A DNA stretch of 64,000 bases from Parastagonospora avenae f. sp. tritici 18332-5 (GCA_022559985.1 JAFJTR010000018.1:248001-312000), one strand, 5' to 3'. Shown: positions 44,186 through 57,166, counted from the stretch's first letter. Numbers and translations: made by a program. The notes: generated from the letters alone by a model not told the origin.

Positions 44186-45194
44186 TAGAAGGTATAGAAT
44201 CAGAGAAGATTCATGTTAAGCAAAGAACGGCGTTGACCAAGATCACGCCTAAAGCTCATTCATCCCCGACTGCCTAGCGCGTCGCGTTGTTTGCGCGAAA
44301 CTTACGCGACCTGTCGGTGCTCATGTGAACATTTTGCTGCATTTGAGCAGTGGCAAGGAAGTGAAAGCACACCGAGCCATCCCGTGATGGAGGCTCGCTG
44401 ACCCCGACCAAAAGAAAAAGCGCGGCACATGTGCCTGAGCGTTTACTGTTCGTTTAGGCTGCAGTAAGCAGTGAATATGCACCGACACCCCGCACTTTCA
44501 GGTAGGAAGGGTTCGCTTAGCCTGGACACCCGATGATTACACGTCGACAAAAAAAGATCCTGGAATATCTGACAATGCCAGACGAATGCTGATGAGAGTG
44601 GGACCTGATAAGTATATTAGAACATTGCCACGATGCGAAGCAAGGAAGCTAACGTACTCGAACCCACGCCACTTTCGTGACCAGGAATATGTGTTAAGAT
44701 TAACCTTAACCTGGCGCCATAACCAACTGTGTGATTGTGAGCGAATGATCAGACGTCGGAGGAAGCGAACTACGTACCTCGGCCATCTCACCAATGAGGA
44801 TTTGATGGAGACGTTGAAAAATTTAAAATTTATATACACTACAATTGTCGTAACAGCAAGGCCCCCCGTGTTGGAATCTAGGCTCACCCTAACGTCGCGA
44901 GGTTGAGAAATCGCTTGCTCGTGAAGGCGGGGCTGGCGGATGACGACGGCAAAATTCGAGCAGTGGCCCCGCACTTGTGATCTACACTGAAATTCTCCTA
45001 CCTTGACTCGGAGCATGTGCACATCAAAAACTCCAATTCAGTTACTATCCTTATTGCTGAGCGCATCAGAGTCTCTCAAAGGAAGCGGCTGCAACATGTT
45101 CGCTGGTCGTCACGTATCGATTCGCTGAAACAGACATGTCTATCCGAATAACAGTCTTGCAATAATGGAGTCGAATGAAGAAGATTGCCCAGTC
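44186..45194. other. Intergenic stretch
   Basis: 1 kb without a supported gene; a 161-codon minus frame at 44537-45022 has an erratic composition and no family sign. A locally AT-rich patch lies at 44815-44850. Confidence 0.5.
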
Positions 45195-46790
45195 CTACAG
45201 CTTGCTTCTGACACTAAACTGATCTGGTCGCCACATCTCATTCAGCAGACGACTGGCATTGACCATCTCAGGCCTGCACTGGTCGAGCGAAGTGATACCA
45301 AGTAGTCGCATTCCAGTCTGCAGCTCTTCGGAGAGCACTACGTTATGTTAATCAGTCGTCTCTAGATGTGCATATGAACAGACTTACCATCAACGCATTT
45401 TTCAACACCCTTTGATCCATATGCTCCAAGCGCATACAAGAATGGGCGACCAACACCGATCGCGGTCGCGCCTAGACACAGGGCTTTCAGAACATCATTT
45501 CCATCTCTCAATCCGCCATCCAAGAAGACCTCCAGTTTCTTCAGTACCTCGGGGCAGTACGTTCGGATCTCGCACAACGTCATCAGCGCGCTCGGCGCAG
45601 TGTGTATTTGTCGACCTCCGTGATTGCTCAGCAGGACACCATCGCACCCATAGTCCATCGCAAGCTTCGCATCCTCTGCGCATTGAATACCTTTGAGCAC
45701 GATAGGTCCATCCCACTCCCTTCGTACCCAAGCCAAGTCTTCCCAGTTCAGATATGGGCTCAACTGCCCTTGCACTGGTCGCCCACCCATCGCCGGGGCA
45801 AACTCGTTATCACCGCCTTTTTCCCATTCTGCAGTACTTTCTTCTGCGAGGCCCATCGATAGCGCTTCTTCAGCCTGCAAGTATCGATCTGCAGTCCTCT
45901 TTCCCAAGACCGGGGCGTCAACCGTGATCCACAAGCCCTTGTAACCGCATCTCTTCACGATCCTCAGTAACTCGATTGCCTTCTTCCGATCTACTGGCAT
46001 ATAATACTGAAAGAACAGCCTCGTCGGGCTCGCGCTCATTTTCTTCTGCTCCTCCACAAAAGCCTGCATGATCTGCTCCGTCGACTTTGAACTGGCCGTA
46101 CTGACAACGGCGTGGATGCCTTTCCGCACTGCGCCCTTGTACATTTCAGGCTCTCCGTTGGGATGGATTGCGCCCATGGTGCCCATTGGTGAAATGTAGA
46201 ACGGATATGGCGATTCATGTCCGAAAATCTTACGGCGCGTGTCTATATCACCGACGTCGCGCATAACGCGAGGACGGAAACTGACACGACCCCAGTCATC
46301 AAGGTTGCCTTTGAGAGACAGTCCGGTATTTGCGGAGGTGGATGCATAGGTGTAGGATTTGTGGGGAAGAACGGTTTTTGCTGCTTTTTCGAAGTCGGTG
46401 GCTGCAACACACATTGACAGATGTGGCATTTCTTGGAATGCGTCTGTTTCTGCAGCAGGTGCTGCTCTTTCGTCTTTGAATTGGCGGAGCTGGCCAAAGG
46501 TGTTGGGGTCGACGGGTCCAAGGAGGCATTCCGCTGGTAGGTAGTCCCTTATGTAGTCCAATGGGTGGTACTTCTTGAATTCTTCTGTCGCATCCTGTTC
46601 AAGAGTCAATATGTGATCCTAAGATCTCGTCTCGAATACTGACCGTTCCAGCATGTTGAAGGAGGATCACCGCCCCACCTGGGTGTTCAGGCACGAACTT
46701 CGTCACATCGTACGCCTTCGAATCGAGCACGATCCAACATGAATTCTTGCTGTTATGCTTCGCGATCTCTGCTCCATCAATGTGTCCCAT
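45195..46790 (-). CDS. CYB2: Cytochrome b2-type L-lactate (2-hydroxy acid) dehydrogenase
   Basis: Exons 46644-46790, 45388-46594 and 45195-45337 encode 498 residues. The N-terminal cytochrome b5 domain has the heme motif VPEHPGGA (His36) and a second candidate His in FKKYHPLD after the first intron. The FMN barrel shows PFYISPMGTMGAIHPNGE, ASSKSTEQIM, FFQYYMPVDR, GLWITVDAPVLGKRTADR, VLKGIQ and LLSNHGGRQIHTAPS, where the His of NHGG is the catalytic base. It ends with FLDGGLRDGNDVLKALCLGATAIGVGRPF. The usual Asp after GGRQ(L) is His here. No mitochondrial presequence precedes the b5 domain, unlike yeast Cyb2, so a cytosolic location or another 2-hydroxy acid is possible. Confidence 0.93.
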
Positions 46791-47658
46791 GTTTGTTGCT
46801 ACTTCGAAACGTTGTTACCCGCGATGTCGAGACAGTGGCCAACCAGTGTTGAGGTATTTGAGGTGCCGGGAATAGGTACCGGTAACTAAATGACCCGTCT
46901 TCGGCGAGAATGCCGGCAAGTGTGACCGAAGCACAACCACGTACGCTGCCTCCAACCACGTCACATATGCTCTTCATTAGTGTGGAAGTACAATATACAG
47001 ATGGCGCGAATTATCTGACATTACTCTAGCTTGCGATGCCTTTGTGCGTGTGTATCGCCTACGCGTGAGCAAAACCCCCACTCTGCCTCACCCTTGCAGA
47101 ATGAGCCGGACATAACCAAAGCAGGAAGGTTATTACAACAGTCCAGAAGTGAAGAAAGTTACACTATAATAGCAAAGACGCGAATCCTAGCATATTCACT
47201 TTCACCCCTGCACGCCGCTGCAAAACGTTCCAAAGACATGCGAGTAGAGCTCTGCTGTCAACATGTAAGGAGGAGATTGAGGAAGTAGTTGGTTGATTGA
47301 TAGAAACTATCTAAGAGAGCGGATATATATCCTCCTATTACATAAGCAGTGATGAAACGCGCTACTCCTGAGTAGGCGTAGATGCTGACATCTGCGCTCT
47401 ACCTACTCTATATACGATAGTAACGTTTCTTATTCGTGTAAGCTGTGTAGACTTAATGACTGGATGCAGTGAGGCTAATAAACTCATAAAAACCAGCACT
47501 ACTACCTTGGTTACTAACTTATTGGACCTATGAAGGGACGATGATAGGAAACGTTATTGCCGTTACACATCTCTGCCCCTGTACTCAGCATACGATCACT
47601 CCGCCTTACTTTCAACTAAAGTGCCTCTTTATTTTCCTCCTTCTCCTCCGCCATCTTC
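46791..47658. other. Intergenic stretch
   Basis: No supported gene. A short imperfect hairpin surrounds 47375-47406 (AGTAGGCGTAGATG ... CATCTGCGC). The sequence from about 47270 to 47520 is AT-richer than its surroundings. Confidence 0.45.
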
Positions 47659-48087
47659 TCATTTCTTCTCGTCTCCTTCGTCCCCATCATCTTCTCCTTC
47701 TCCGCCATCTTCATTCACATTGTTTGTCTGGCTTACTCCTGCCTCGCCATACGGTGTTCCGTCCCGATTGACCTTGCCATCTTTGTGATACTGGAAATAT
47801 CCCTGTGTATTCCAGTAGTAGTAGTCTTTACGATGATCGTCCCATTTCCAGTTCACGTTTTGGCCGGACTCTCCCTCAGTATTCACCTGCCCCGGCAAAG
47901 CCAGACCTTGTGTCTTCATTTCCTCTTCTAGCCTAATGAGAGCGTCATGTAAGGCTGTAAGCCCAGTCCATTTAATTTCTTTGAGCTGAGACGTAACATC
48001 CTTGTTGATGTTGTGGTGTAGTAGTTGCGCACGTAATCGGAGGATGAAGTAAGCAGTTAATATATTAGATAGTCTCCTTCTGAGGAC
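47659..48087 (-). CDS. Hypothetical protein with aromatic W/Y motif and acidic tail (5' end unresolved)
   Basis: The frame is open from 48087 to the stop at 47659, but its only ATG is at 47919, so an upstream exon probably joins near the CTCAG at about 48081. The readable part has a helical region (LTALHDALIRLEEEMKTQG), then NWKWDDHRKDYYYWNTQGYFQY and a very acidic Glu/Asp/Gly tail. The W-Y-Y-Y spacing suggests a small beta-type fold. I do not recognise the family. Confidence 0.5.
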   Translation of the reverse strand, partial: VLRRRLSNILTAYFILRLRAQLLHHNINKDVTSQLKEIKWTGLTALHDALIRLEEEMKTQGLALPGQVNTEGESGQNVNWKWDDHRKDYYYWNTQGYFQYHKDGKVNRDGTPYGEAGVSQTNNVNEDGGEGEDDGDEGDEKK

Positions 48088-49263
48088 TTAGGGAGACACC
48101 GACAACAATCAAGAACTATTGAACTGCCTTAGCTATCATCCCTCAACCCGGCTGCGGGTCGATCCCTGACCCATATTTGCCATGAGAAGGTGGCATTACA
48201 ACGATGTTCCTTATAGTGTCTGAAAGCGGTAGGCCGGGGTACGTGGTTCGATAGTGACCGACCTGGCGGAGTTGGTCTGCGATTTGCGGCATCTGGCATC
48301 ATATTGACCAAGCTGTTCGCAGATAAGTATGCTGCGAAGATGCTATCGCATACGATCATCAGAAGTTAGCCACTGAGGTCTGGAAACAAGGAAAGCGGTG
48401 CTGATAGTCACTATACTTCATCGCACGGATACATAGTTGCACAAGCGTGAGTGTATCTGTTATGCCAATGCCTGCGTCCCAGCGAGAGTCAGCATAGAGT
48501 GCCATGGTGAAGAGAATCTACACGGAGGCTTCTCAAGAATTTGCTTTGGAGGGAATGTGATTGTCCTGGTGTCTCAGCTCATGAGTGACTAGACTTCCCT
48601 TTTGTCTATTTCTTATCAACAAGGCTGAGGATCATGGAGGGGTTGAATTGTGGCAAGATGCCATTGGAGGCCTTAAAGCTACATATGTCGATGTGACGAG
48701 TTTCAGAAGCCACCTAATTTTCACTTTGAACAGGAACTACATCCACAAAATGGGCGCAATTTGTAAAATGCTAATGCCGCATATCTGATGCTATGTTCGA
48801 TGCACCGATTCGTGAAAGAGGATGTCGCAGCTGCGTACGCGGGTGAGTCTGTATGCGCTAGTGGCTGCAAATTTGGGGGCTTCTTAGAACACTATCGGGC
48901 TTTCTCTGCAACGTGAGGATCAGACTAGAGCGAATTCGATTATGCCTCCTCAGTATGTCCAACGTTATCACCAAGTCCGTTGTCATCACACTGAATGCAG
49001 CTATGAGGCATCCACTAGAGGCGGCATGTACCTAATTGTGACTCGGCTGAACCTAGCGATGAACTTCTGATATCCGTTCTTGATGGGATATAGCAAGAGA
49101 TGCGGAGCGACACCTATACGACGCCATTTTTGATGGCACATCCTTGTACCGGGATAGAAAGGGTACAAAGAAACAATTGCTAAACCACACAAACAAAAAC
49201 ACGTCTGAAAAGCGTCCCTGTCGTATCTTCTTGAAAACCACAAACGTACGTGCAATTCAACTC
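48088..49263. other. Intergenic stretch
   Basis: 1.2 kb. Frames such as 48585-48788 (plus) and 49001-49390 (minus) lack family resemblance. An unseen first exon of the gene at 47659-48087 may lie near 48100-48400. Confidence 0.45.
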
Positions 49264-50699
49264 TCACACAATGTCCTTCGGCTGCTCCGCCGGCCTCCCT
49301 CCCAGCGTCACAGACCCTGATCCTCCCAACGGCACCGCAATGCCAATCATGCTCGCCCTCCGCGAATCCTCCCGCGTATGCACCGTCCACTCCACACTCT
49401 TCACGATACCATGCTGGCCCGCATCACTCGCCGTAATCCTCTGCTCGTCGCTCTGCGCATCCCCACTCCTCCGCCAATCGCTCTTCATCTCGATACTCCT
49501 CTGCTCAACCGACTCGCTATCCAAATCATCGTACCCACTTCCATCTTTGCGCGAGCGCCTTGAAGTTCCAACATTCGAATGATTCCCATAGCTGTACGCG
49601 TTTCCGGAGATTTTATTCGTGGAGCGCTCGAACGAGGGTCGGAGCCAGGGTATGCAGAACGAGAGCATGTATTTGACCGTCGGGCCGCTGGTGCCGATGA
49701 TGGCGACGGAGGACTCGATGGCGGAGTAGGCGGAGGTTACGCTGTAGCTGTTTGTTTTGCCTTGGAATGCATCGAGGAGCCAGAGCAGGCGCGCGATGCC
49801 GATTGCGATGACGATGAAGCCGAGGGAGAGGAAGGCGATTGTGACGAGCTTACGTTTGAGGGGCATTTGGAGGTCCCAGATTATCCAGGTGGGGATGCTG
49901 GGGAATGTTAGTATGACATTTTGGGGATGGAGAAGAGCAGCGAGACGCACAGCATGACGAGGAAGTCGGTGATGATGACGACTGAGACGTTGCCGCTCAC
50001 GTAGAGCGTGGGACTGTAGCAGCCACCTGGGATGCTTGGGTCCCACGATTTCGCGACAGGTAGACATGGTACCGCGGAAACGATGGTTGTCGCGACCATG
50101 TATACACCATTAAGCACCTGGAGGCCAATGATTGTGCGCTTGATCCATGGGTTGTGCGAGCGGAGCTTGTACAGACTCCACAGGAATGATGCCTTGACGA
50201 GACAAATGCACGGGTTGTAGACAATACTCAACGCATATTGTAGCTGTGTGACAGTGAGTCGGTGGAGCTCTGTCAAGGGCTAATGGCAATACATACCTTG
50301 AATGCATGTATCATGTCAATGGCATAGAAAGGGACATGTTCCTGTCTGTAGCCAGTGTACATTGCCTTGCAGACTGCGATGTCGTTAGATCGCCGTTACC
50401 ACCACAAGCCAACTTTTCTTACACAAGTGCGTAATCACGCTGTTACCAGTGGACAGTGTCCATGCCAATGCAATGACCACATCATCTGGACAAGAGTCAA
50501 TGACGTTACGTTAAGAACGATATCGACAAAACCCACCTCCCCCGAGTAAGTGATCCACTGATTTTCTCCAGAATCGGACGAGGAGTACGAGCAATGCAAG
50601 TCCTGGGAACAGGTACAAAAGGGCGATCAGTGTAGGTTGAAGCCCAGGGTCGACATTTGACATGTCTGGTGCTGGTGGAGGACCAGCCGGGGCAGGCAT
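49264..50699 (-). CDS. Rhodopsin-like (SAT4-type) membrane protein, second in the window
   Basis: Five exons, 50537-50699, 50447-50485, 50297-50373, 49951-50243 and 49264-49897, keep frame and give 401 residues. Splicing restores the typical HLLGGDDVVIALAW after helix 1, and VPFYAIDMIHAFKLQYALSIVYNPCICLVKASFLWSLYKLR across exons 3-4, the family's helix-3 region. The conserved segment ITDFLVMLIPTWIIWDLQMPLKRKL precedes helix 6. The tail of about 140 residues is long, polar and Ser-rich. The gene belongs to the same broad family as the one at 24141-25460 but is not a close copy; intron positions and tail differ. Its function is unknown. Confidence 0.88.
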
Positions 50700-52224
50700 T
50701 TTGTTCGAGATGATGAAGATGAACGTAGAACGATACGAGATGAGTAGAAGATCGATTCATCGTGTGTCAGAGGCGGGACGCGGGCTTTTCCCTCCATGTA
50801 AGCCTGCTGTTCCAGCCTGCATCCCACCAAATCATCCTCATACATGTTCACTGGTTCGTCTTAACGATCCGATCCTGCGACCTCGCTTCAACAAACTGCC
50901 ATAACGGAAATATGCACGTTCTGGTATAATCTCACACGACATGGGACCGAGCCCGAGTTCTGGTTCGTTCAGAAGCTTGAGTACATGCACCTACACACCC
51001 AGCAGGCTGGTTGACGAAGCAGAAGTTCGCTTTCGTATACTTAGCCGGGCCCCCGAGGCGGATGAGCGCTCAAGAGCCGCAGCCGTAATATAGTGGCGTC
51101 GTCTGCGGACGTGGTAGGAAATCCTTCGTAGTAATACAGGCCCGTTCTGCCGTGTCTGGTGGAATGAGATGCTCCACCATTGGTATGTAGGTGCATGAGG
51201 CGTTTCAGTGTGGCAAGAACGACACAACGAATGTAGAAACATCCCATCGCAAGTCGCATCCGCGATACTTCACCAGCACGACTCAGCGACCGATACTGAG
51301 CTATGTATTGCGGGACCTTCCCGGACACCGATCGACTCCCGTATACGGGTGGAGGAAGCGGGACATCTTGACTCGAAGTCAGAGAACAGTTCCGTGGACC
51401 CGGACGGTCCTTTGGTTCCATTTTCTAGCAGACGGCGCATCGATGCTAGCGAGATGAAGCCTCATGCAGGGCCCTGAAATCTAGCCAATGGCAAATTCGA
51501 GAAATTGTGCAAGGATATTCATCCGCCTTGTGTAGACCCACTACCTGCCAGATCTGGAGATGGTGGGCGAGACCTGGCCAGGGAGCACATGCATGCACAC
51601 GCCACCCACTCCGCGGTGTGTTCGGTTTGTGGGTGCCTCGCGGGCCGAACCTTTTGAGTTTCGCCGGCTTCCACCTGATATCGAAATGTTTGTAGTTGAT
51701 GCGATTGTTGGGCATGCGATTGTCTCACTCATGATCTCTGTTCTGGGAGCAATGTTCGTGGTACAAAAGTGGGATGCTCCAAGAAACATCGCGTGATTAT
51801 GCACACTGCACACACGTGTAGCGGGATAAAGGTCGATAGCATGCGATCCTTCGCTCGTTCTCCCACAAACTAGGAAGTGACCATCCGCGGTCCTTTGATC
51901 AGCACTTCTCTCTCTGGGTCCAACCACGCCGGCACTGCGTTCTGGAAACGGTCTTTCTGACTCGCAGAGCTATTTTGCGAGAAAGTGGTTCCATGCAAGG
52001 ACGAATCCCTATTGTTCTATCGGTCAGACCTGTCCCAGCGACTCGGTATACACATCTGCCGATAGAATAGGATGATTCGCCGCCACCGCTTACATGCAGC
52101 AATGAGGCGTAAAACCCAGGTCGTATAAAAACCTACGCGAACGCCAGGAACGTGGCAGCCAGAGGCATTGTTCAATTTATCCGTCTCTGACTTCAACGTG
52201 AACACAGCATCCTGATAGTTCAAG
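50700..52224. other. Intergenic stretch, divergent
   Basis: 1.5 kb between genes read in opposite directions. Several frames of 60-130 codons overlap on opposite strands (50991-51927) and none has family features. Nothing repetitive is seen. Confidence 0.5.
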
Positions 52225-54262
52225 ATGTTGACAAGGTCGTTCACTCTCTCTTTGGCCTGTGCTGCCATCGCGACAGCACAGAGCTCTGCCGCTCCCTCCT
52301 TCACTACGTTTGTAGCGCCCGCTGCGGAAACTGTCGCTTCTGATGCAACTCCGGCCAATGTTCCTTTGTTCGACACGGAGACTGTACAACTTACAGATAA
52401 CGTTGTTTCGGACCTGCAAAACAACCCCGATGTGAGCGAATATGCTTCACTCTTTGAATTTGCGGACAGCTCCAATTCGACTGTGAGCGCGCGCACTCGC
52501 CGTGTGCGCAATTCTCTTCGATGCAAGACCATGCCTGGAGATTTGCTGTACCCTACCAAGCTTGTTTGGGGTGTCTTCGATCTTCTCCTTGGTGGCGCAC
52601 TGGAGAAGATTGTTCCCATCGGTTCGCCCTGTTATAAGAACTCTGAGTACAGCAATTATGATGCTGCAAAGTGCGCTTCGCTTGTTGCGGACTACAACAA
52701 GGAAGAGATTTAGTAAGTTTGAAATCGAGGAAGACCAACCAAAGCTAACAGTACACAGCTACGAAGACAATGGCGCTCTCATGAACCCTCTGTACTACGG
52801 GATGACTTGTCCCATCCCGGCTTCTGGTAACTTTGCCAATGGTACTTGCACACAGGGAGGCTATGCAGAGTACGCCGTCAAAGTCGCAAACGTCGCGCAA
52901 ATCCAGTTGGCTATCAACATGGCTCGCTCGCTGAACCTTCGTTTGGTTGTTCGCAACACCGGCCATGACTACAATGGTCGTTCTGTTGGAAAGGGTGCTC
53001 TGAGTGTTTGGACCCACGGACTCAAAGACATTCAGTACGTCAAGAACTACAAAAGCTCCACATACTCGGGCCCAGTGTTCAAGGTTGGTGCTGGTGTTCA
53101 GGGTTTCGAGCTGTACGCGGCCGCCGACAAGTACGGTGTCACTGGTGTTGCTGGTATCTGCCCGACTGTCGGTGTCTATGGTGGCTACTCTGCAGGTGGT
53201 GGCCACTCTCCTGTGATGCAGCTTTTTGGTGTAGGTTCCGATCAAGTCGTTGCTCTCGAGGTTGTGACCGCCAATGGACGCTTCGTCACTGCAACCCCAA
53301 CTGTCAACAGCGATTTATACTGGGCTTTGCTTGGTGGCGGTGGTGGCACTTTCGGTGTCGTCACCTCTGCTGTCGTAAAGGTCCACCGCAAAGTTCCTGT
53401 CACTGTCAGCACATGGACCCTTGCCACCTCCGAGACCGTCTCCGCCGATGCTTTCTGGGAGGCCTTCAAATTCTTCTACGACAACTTCCCCACGTACAAC
53501 GCGGCCAAGACATACTCTTACTTTTCGCTGATGAAGCTCGCGCCCGGCAGCTACATGTGGTCCATGGGTCCCTTCTTCGCCACCGATAAGACTGTTGAGG
53601 AGTATGAAGCTCTGCTGAGGCCGTTTTTCGACAATTGCGCATCGCTCGGTATTCAGCTCAACGCCAACGTCACCCATTATGACAGCTTCTATCCCGCGTA
53701 CCAGGCCACCTTTGGAACTCTCGACTACTTCGTTGGCGGCGCTGGTGCCACTCCTGGAAATCGCATCTTGCCAACCGAGAATTGGGCCACCGAGGAGATT
53801 CGTAACCAGACTTTCGCAGCCGTGCAACACGCAGTCGATAACTCATTGATGCTTAACGTGTACCACCAGCACGCTGCTGAGCAGGAGCACAAGGATATCA
53901 ACTCTGTGAACCCAGCATTTCGCAACGAGCAGAGCATGATCGTGGCCATCAACCTCGTGACTCAGCAAACTGCGGCTGGATGGAAGTCTGCGGTTGAGGA
54001 CCTTAACACCAACATTCTGGCACCGCTGCGCAAGGTCACGCCAGCCGGTGGAAGCTACGGCAACGAGGCAGATATCGCGGAGCCAGACTGGCAGCAGGCC
54101 TTCTGGGGCAAGAACTACCCCAGACTGCTCAAGATCAAGAAGCAGATTGACCCCACTAGTCTGTTCTATGTCCACCACGGCGTTGGTAGTGAAGACTGGG
54201 TCGTCGATGACAACGGCATTGTCGGCGTGCAGTCAACAGATGGTCCGCTGTGTCGTGCGTAA
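52225..54262 (+). CDS. Secreted FAD-linked oxidase, berberine-bridge-enzyme type
   Basis: Exons 52225-52712 and 52759-54262 are joined across a 46-base intron and encode 663 residues. A signal peptide is clear (LTRSFTLSLACAAIATAQ). The PCMH-type FAD domain shows LRLVVRNTGHDYNGRS, where the His would bind FAD, then GVAGICPTVGVYGGYSAGGGHSP with the second possible covalent Cys. The BBE C-terminal motif is NYPRLLKIKKQIDPTSLFYVHHGVGSEDW. Several NXT/S sites are present. Such secreted oxidases act on carbohydrates or aromatic small molecules. The Zn2Cys6 gene 860 bases downstream on the same strand could regulate it, but there is no direct evidence. Confidence 0.92.
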
Positions 54263-55119
54263 GATCGCTTTGCGACATAATCTTCTAGTACATAATTAAT
54301 CATACAATTTCAAACTTCCTTGCCCCATCTTACGGCCGTGTCGCGTGCCTGAACAGTCAGCAGGACACTCTTTCCGGCCTCACAATCAGCGCATACGCGT
54401 CCTTTGTTGTCGCCCGAAGTCGTCTGAGTTGATAAATCGCGTGACTAAGTCCGGCGGCACTTGTGAAAACGTTTGATGCAAGATGCGACAGCTTCAGTAG
54501 AGCGAATGAAGGCATTGAGCGCTTATGGAGTGTCGACATTAAGTTACGTGGCACGTGTTGCGACGCTAAAAGGTTCGCTCTTCTAGCCAAAGAACACTGA
54601 CGGAAACAACTCCACCAAGCCGTCCATCTCAGACGTCTCTAGACTTGTCCCGGTGGTTAGCAGCAAGATGCGACACCTCCTTCGGGGGCCGTCCGCTGTT
54701 TTCCGCCCTTGCGGGCTCTTTTCGACTGCCGTGGGTGCGGCGAGGCTGTGCAACGCCGTTGCTGCACGCGCGGAGTGGAGTCCGCTCTCCGCGCACGATT
54801 GCTGCAAGGCGCATGCTTCCAGAAGGTCTACCAGCTACCGGGCAGGTTGAGACGATGCACTTGACTCGCATGTTGCTTCGACTCGTCTGCGGTTTGCGGA
54901 CGTCTTGCGGCGCGTCGCAGCGCTGTGGTGAAGCTCAAAGCGTCTGAGATCTGTGTCGCGGGCAACCCCAGCGGCCCTTTCACGGCAGGCCTACACGATT
55001 AGTCACCCGCTGCGGTTTGTCACTGCAATGGTAGGCGGATTGTAAAACAAACACAAATCTCGTCCTCCGCCCTCCACTTCGCATCTCCTGATATCTGCAG
55101 GCTCATTGTCTGTTTACAA
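54263..55119. other. Intergenic stretch
   Basis: It has a GC-rich part (54680-54960) with an 8-base stem GCGCGGAG/CTCCGCGC at 54768-54794. The first coding exon of the Zn2Cys6 gene may lie here, since that gene lacks an ATG in its visible first frame. Confidence 0.45.
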
Positions 55120-56665
55120 GTGCGCGAATTCTCGGGAATATTGCCATCCGGAGCGGAATCCTTGACTACCAAGACCTACGATGTGCCCTTTCAGTACGTC
55201 CCCAGAATACTTGAGGAGCCAGGTCCTTTACTGACAAATGCAGCAACCCTCCCTGCTGGCGAAGGTCCAGCTCGCTTCTCTCCAACTGCTGTTAAAGACT
55301 GGCAGCCAAGGAGAAAGTCGGTGTCAAATGCCTGCGAAAGGTGCCGCCGACGCAAGATCAGATGCGACGGCGAAACTCCTTGCGCAACGTGTAAGCGCTT
55401 CACGTTGCAATGTGTGAGAACGCAAAAACCACGGGAAGTGGTAGCATTGTCAGTGATAAGAACCTCGATCGCCATCTTTGCGATCATATTGGCAGAGCCC
55501 ACATTGACCCATGCAAAGAGAACACAGAGAGGCCCTTGAGGGCCGGATTCATCATCTAGAAGCACAGCTAGCTGCTCATGTCAACGCTCCCATGCACGGC
55601 ATGGAGTCCCTTGACCAGACCATCATGGCCACCACACCAACTTCATTTGACTGGCAAACACCACCACCCCATCTGAACCTTGATACGACAATACCGGCAT
55701 CCTTTACTGCTGATGATCTGGATCTTGGAAGCTTCTCTGCTGGTGGCAGTTTGCCTTCCATCTCTATCAATGAATGTGAGCATGCCCCAAACGTGGCATC
55801 GCCGAATTCAGACGTACCTTCATTAGGCTCTTCCATCGCCACCCGCGCATCCTCTCCCACCGAGATGACCCCAACGAGCGCCCCCTTGCAATATGCTTCA
55901 ATGTCGCACCACCTGTCCGGCAACAAAGCTTTTGCTTCACCTATGGAGCCGCATACGGCACCCTCCTGGGAGTTCATGGCTCAAGCCAGTAGCGGCCAGC
56001 TGAAGCCGAGGACAGAAAGCAGCAGAGGCCATTCAAGAAGAACTTCTGCGACCTCCCTTTCAGGTGGTAGCGATGAAAACGCCATGTCCCCAATTCCCGA
56101 GGTGGAGGATGACCTGCTCCCTCTGGCTCCCGCGCCCCGACTTCCACGACAGGGAATTTTTGCCGCGAGTCACGCCGAGAGCCCAACACCGGGTTCATCA
56201 CGCTCGAGCTTTACTGATAGGAGCCGCGCCCTTGTGACCACGCCTCTGCCCAGCCGATTTGAGGCCGAGACCCTGAGTACGGAATTCATCCAGTACATTG
56301 AGTCCCTGCAGTACCGCACCTACAACATCTCCTCACCAATTTTTGCGCGCCTGTGCGAAAACGTGTACCCGAACCCTCAGCAACCATCGTCGGTTATGGA
56401 CATGTCTGTTTCAATCCCCATGGCCCGTTATCACGTTTTCCTCGCAATGGCCGTAGCGATGAAGTTGCGCATTCGCGACTCTCCTGAGAGCACCAACGCG
56501 CTTCTCGACACGTGCTACGAGCTGGCAATGCAACAGGCCACGAATTCGACTTTCTGGCAAGAGCAGGGTGGACTTGAGGCTACCCAACTTCTAACAGTGT
56601 TCGCCTCAATTCGCAAAACTGCCCACGAAGATCCTAGGCCCCTGCAGCACTCGTTCAGCTGGTGA
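55120..56665 (+). CDS. Zn2Cys6 transcription factor (start unresolved)
   Basis: The zinc cluster is canonical: Cys-X2-Cys-X6-Cys-X5-Cys-X2-Cys-X6-Cys in NACERCRRRKIRC ... CATCKRFTLQC. An intron at about 55449-55527 (GTCAGT...CAG) leads to ALEGRIHHLEAQLAA, the usual linker coil. A long Ser/Pro-rich region follows, then a helical part (EFIQYIESLQYRTYNISSPIFARL, RYHVFLAMAVAMKLRIRD, LLDTCYELAMQQA) like the start of the fungal transcription-factor middle homology domain. The protein ends at 56665, soon after that start, so it is shorter than most members. The frame before the zinc cluster has no ATG and begins after a TAG at 55000, so a separate first exon is needed. Confidence 0.8.
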
Positions 56666-57166
56666 CGAGGGCAGCTCAACGACATGCATTACGAACTATT
56701 TGCACATATCGCTTGTTCCGTCTTTTCTGGTTCCGTGTCTCTAACTTTCAAAAGCTCAAGTTCCATACCATTCCTTGTAGATAGCAATGCTCGCGTCGAA
56801 GAAACTAACGACATGACGAGAAAAAAAGATAACACATAACATAAAATCGTTCCAAAAGTCATGTTCTGCTGCGCGTTTCTTTTGTTTTCATCATGGTCTC
56901 ATACTTTTCAAATACACTCAATCCTGGAATAAGCCAGGAAGATGACAACCGCTTGGACACGAGCCAGGACAGCCGTCAGACGTTCACATGACAAACAAAG
57001 GAAATGGAATATGAGGAATCACCAAATCACTTCACAACGGGTCCATTCCAGAAAACCCCGCGCTTCCTAACGACAGCGTGTTCTCGACTTACACCACGCG
57101 CATCACGTCGCACGACAACAACACCGGCCATTCTTGAACAGTGTAAGCTAATACGTACAACGCACC
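56666..57166. other. Intergenic stretch
   Basis: I see no gene-like frame; it is the 3' region of the regulator and the leader of the next small gene. Confidence 0.45.

Noticed and set aside
44537..45022. 161-codon minus-strand frame
   Set aside because: No family features, mixed composition, and no conserved neighbour relation.
50991..51927. Several opposing frames of 80-130 codons
   Set aside because: They overlap on both strands without any motif; typical chance frames in GC-balanced intergenic DNA.
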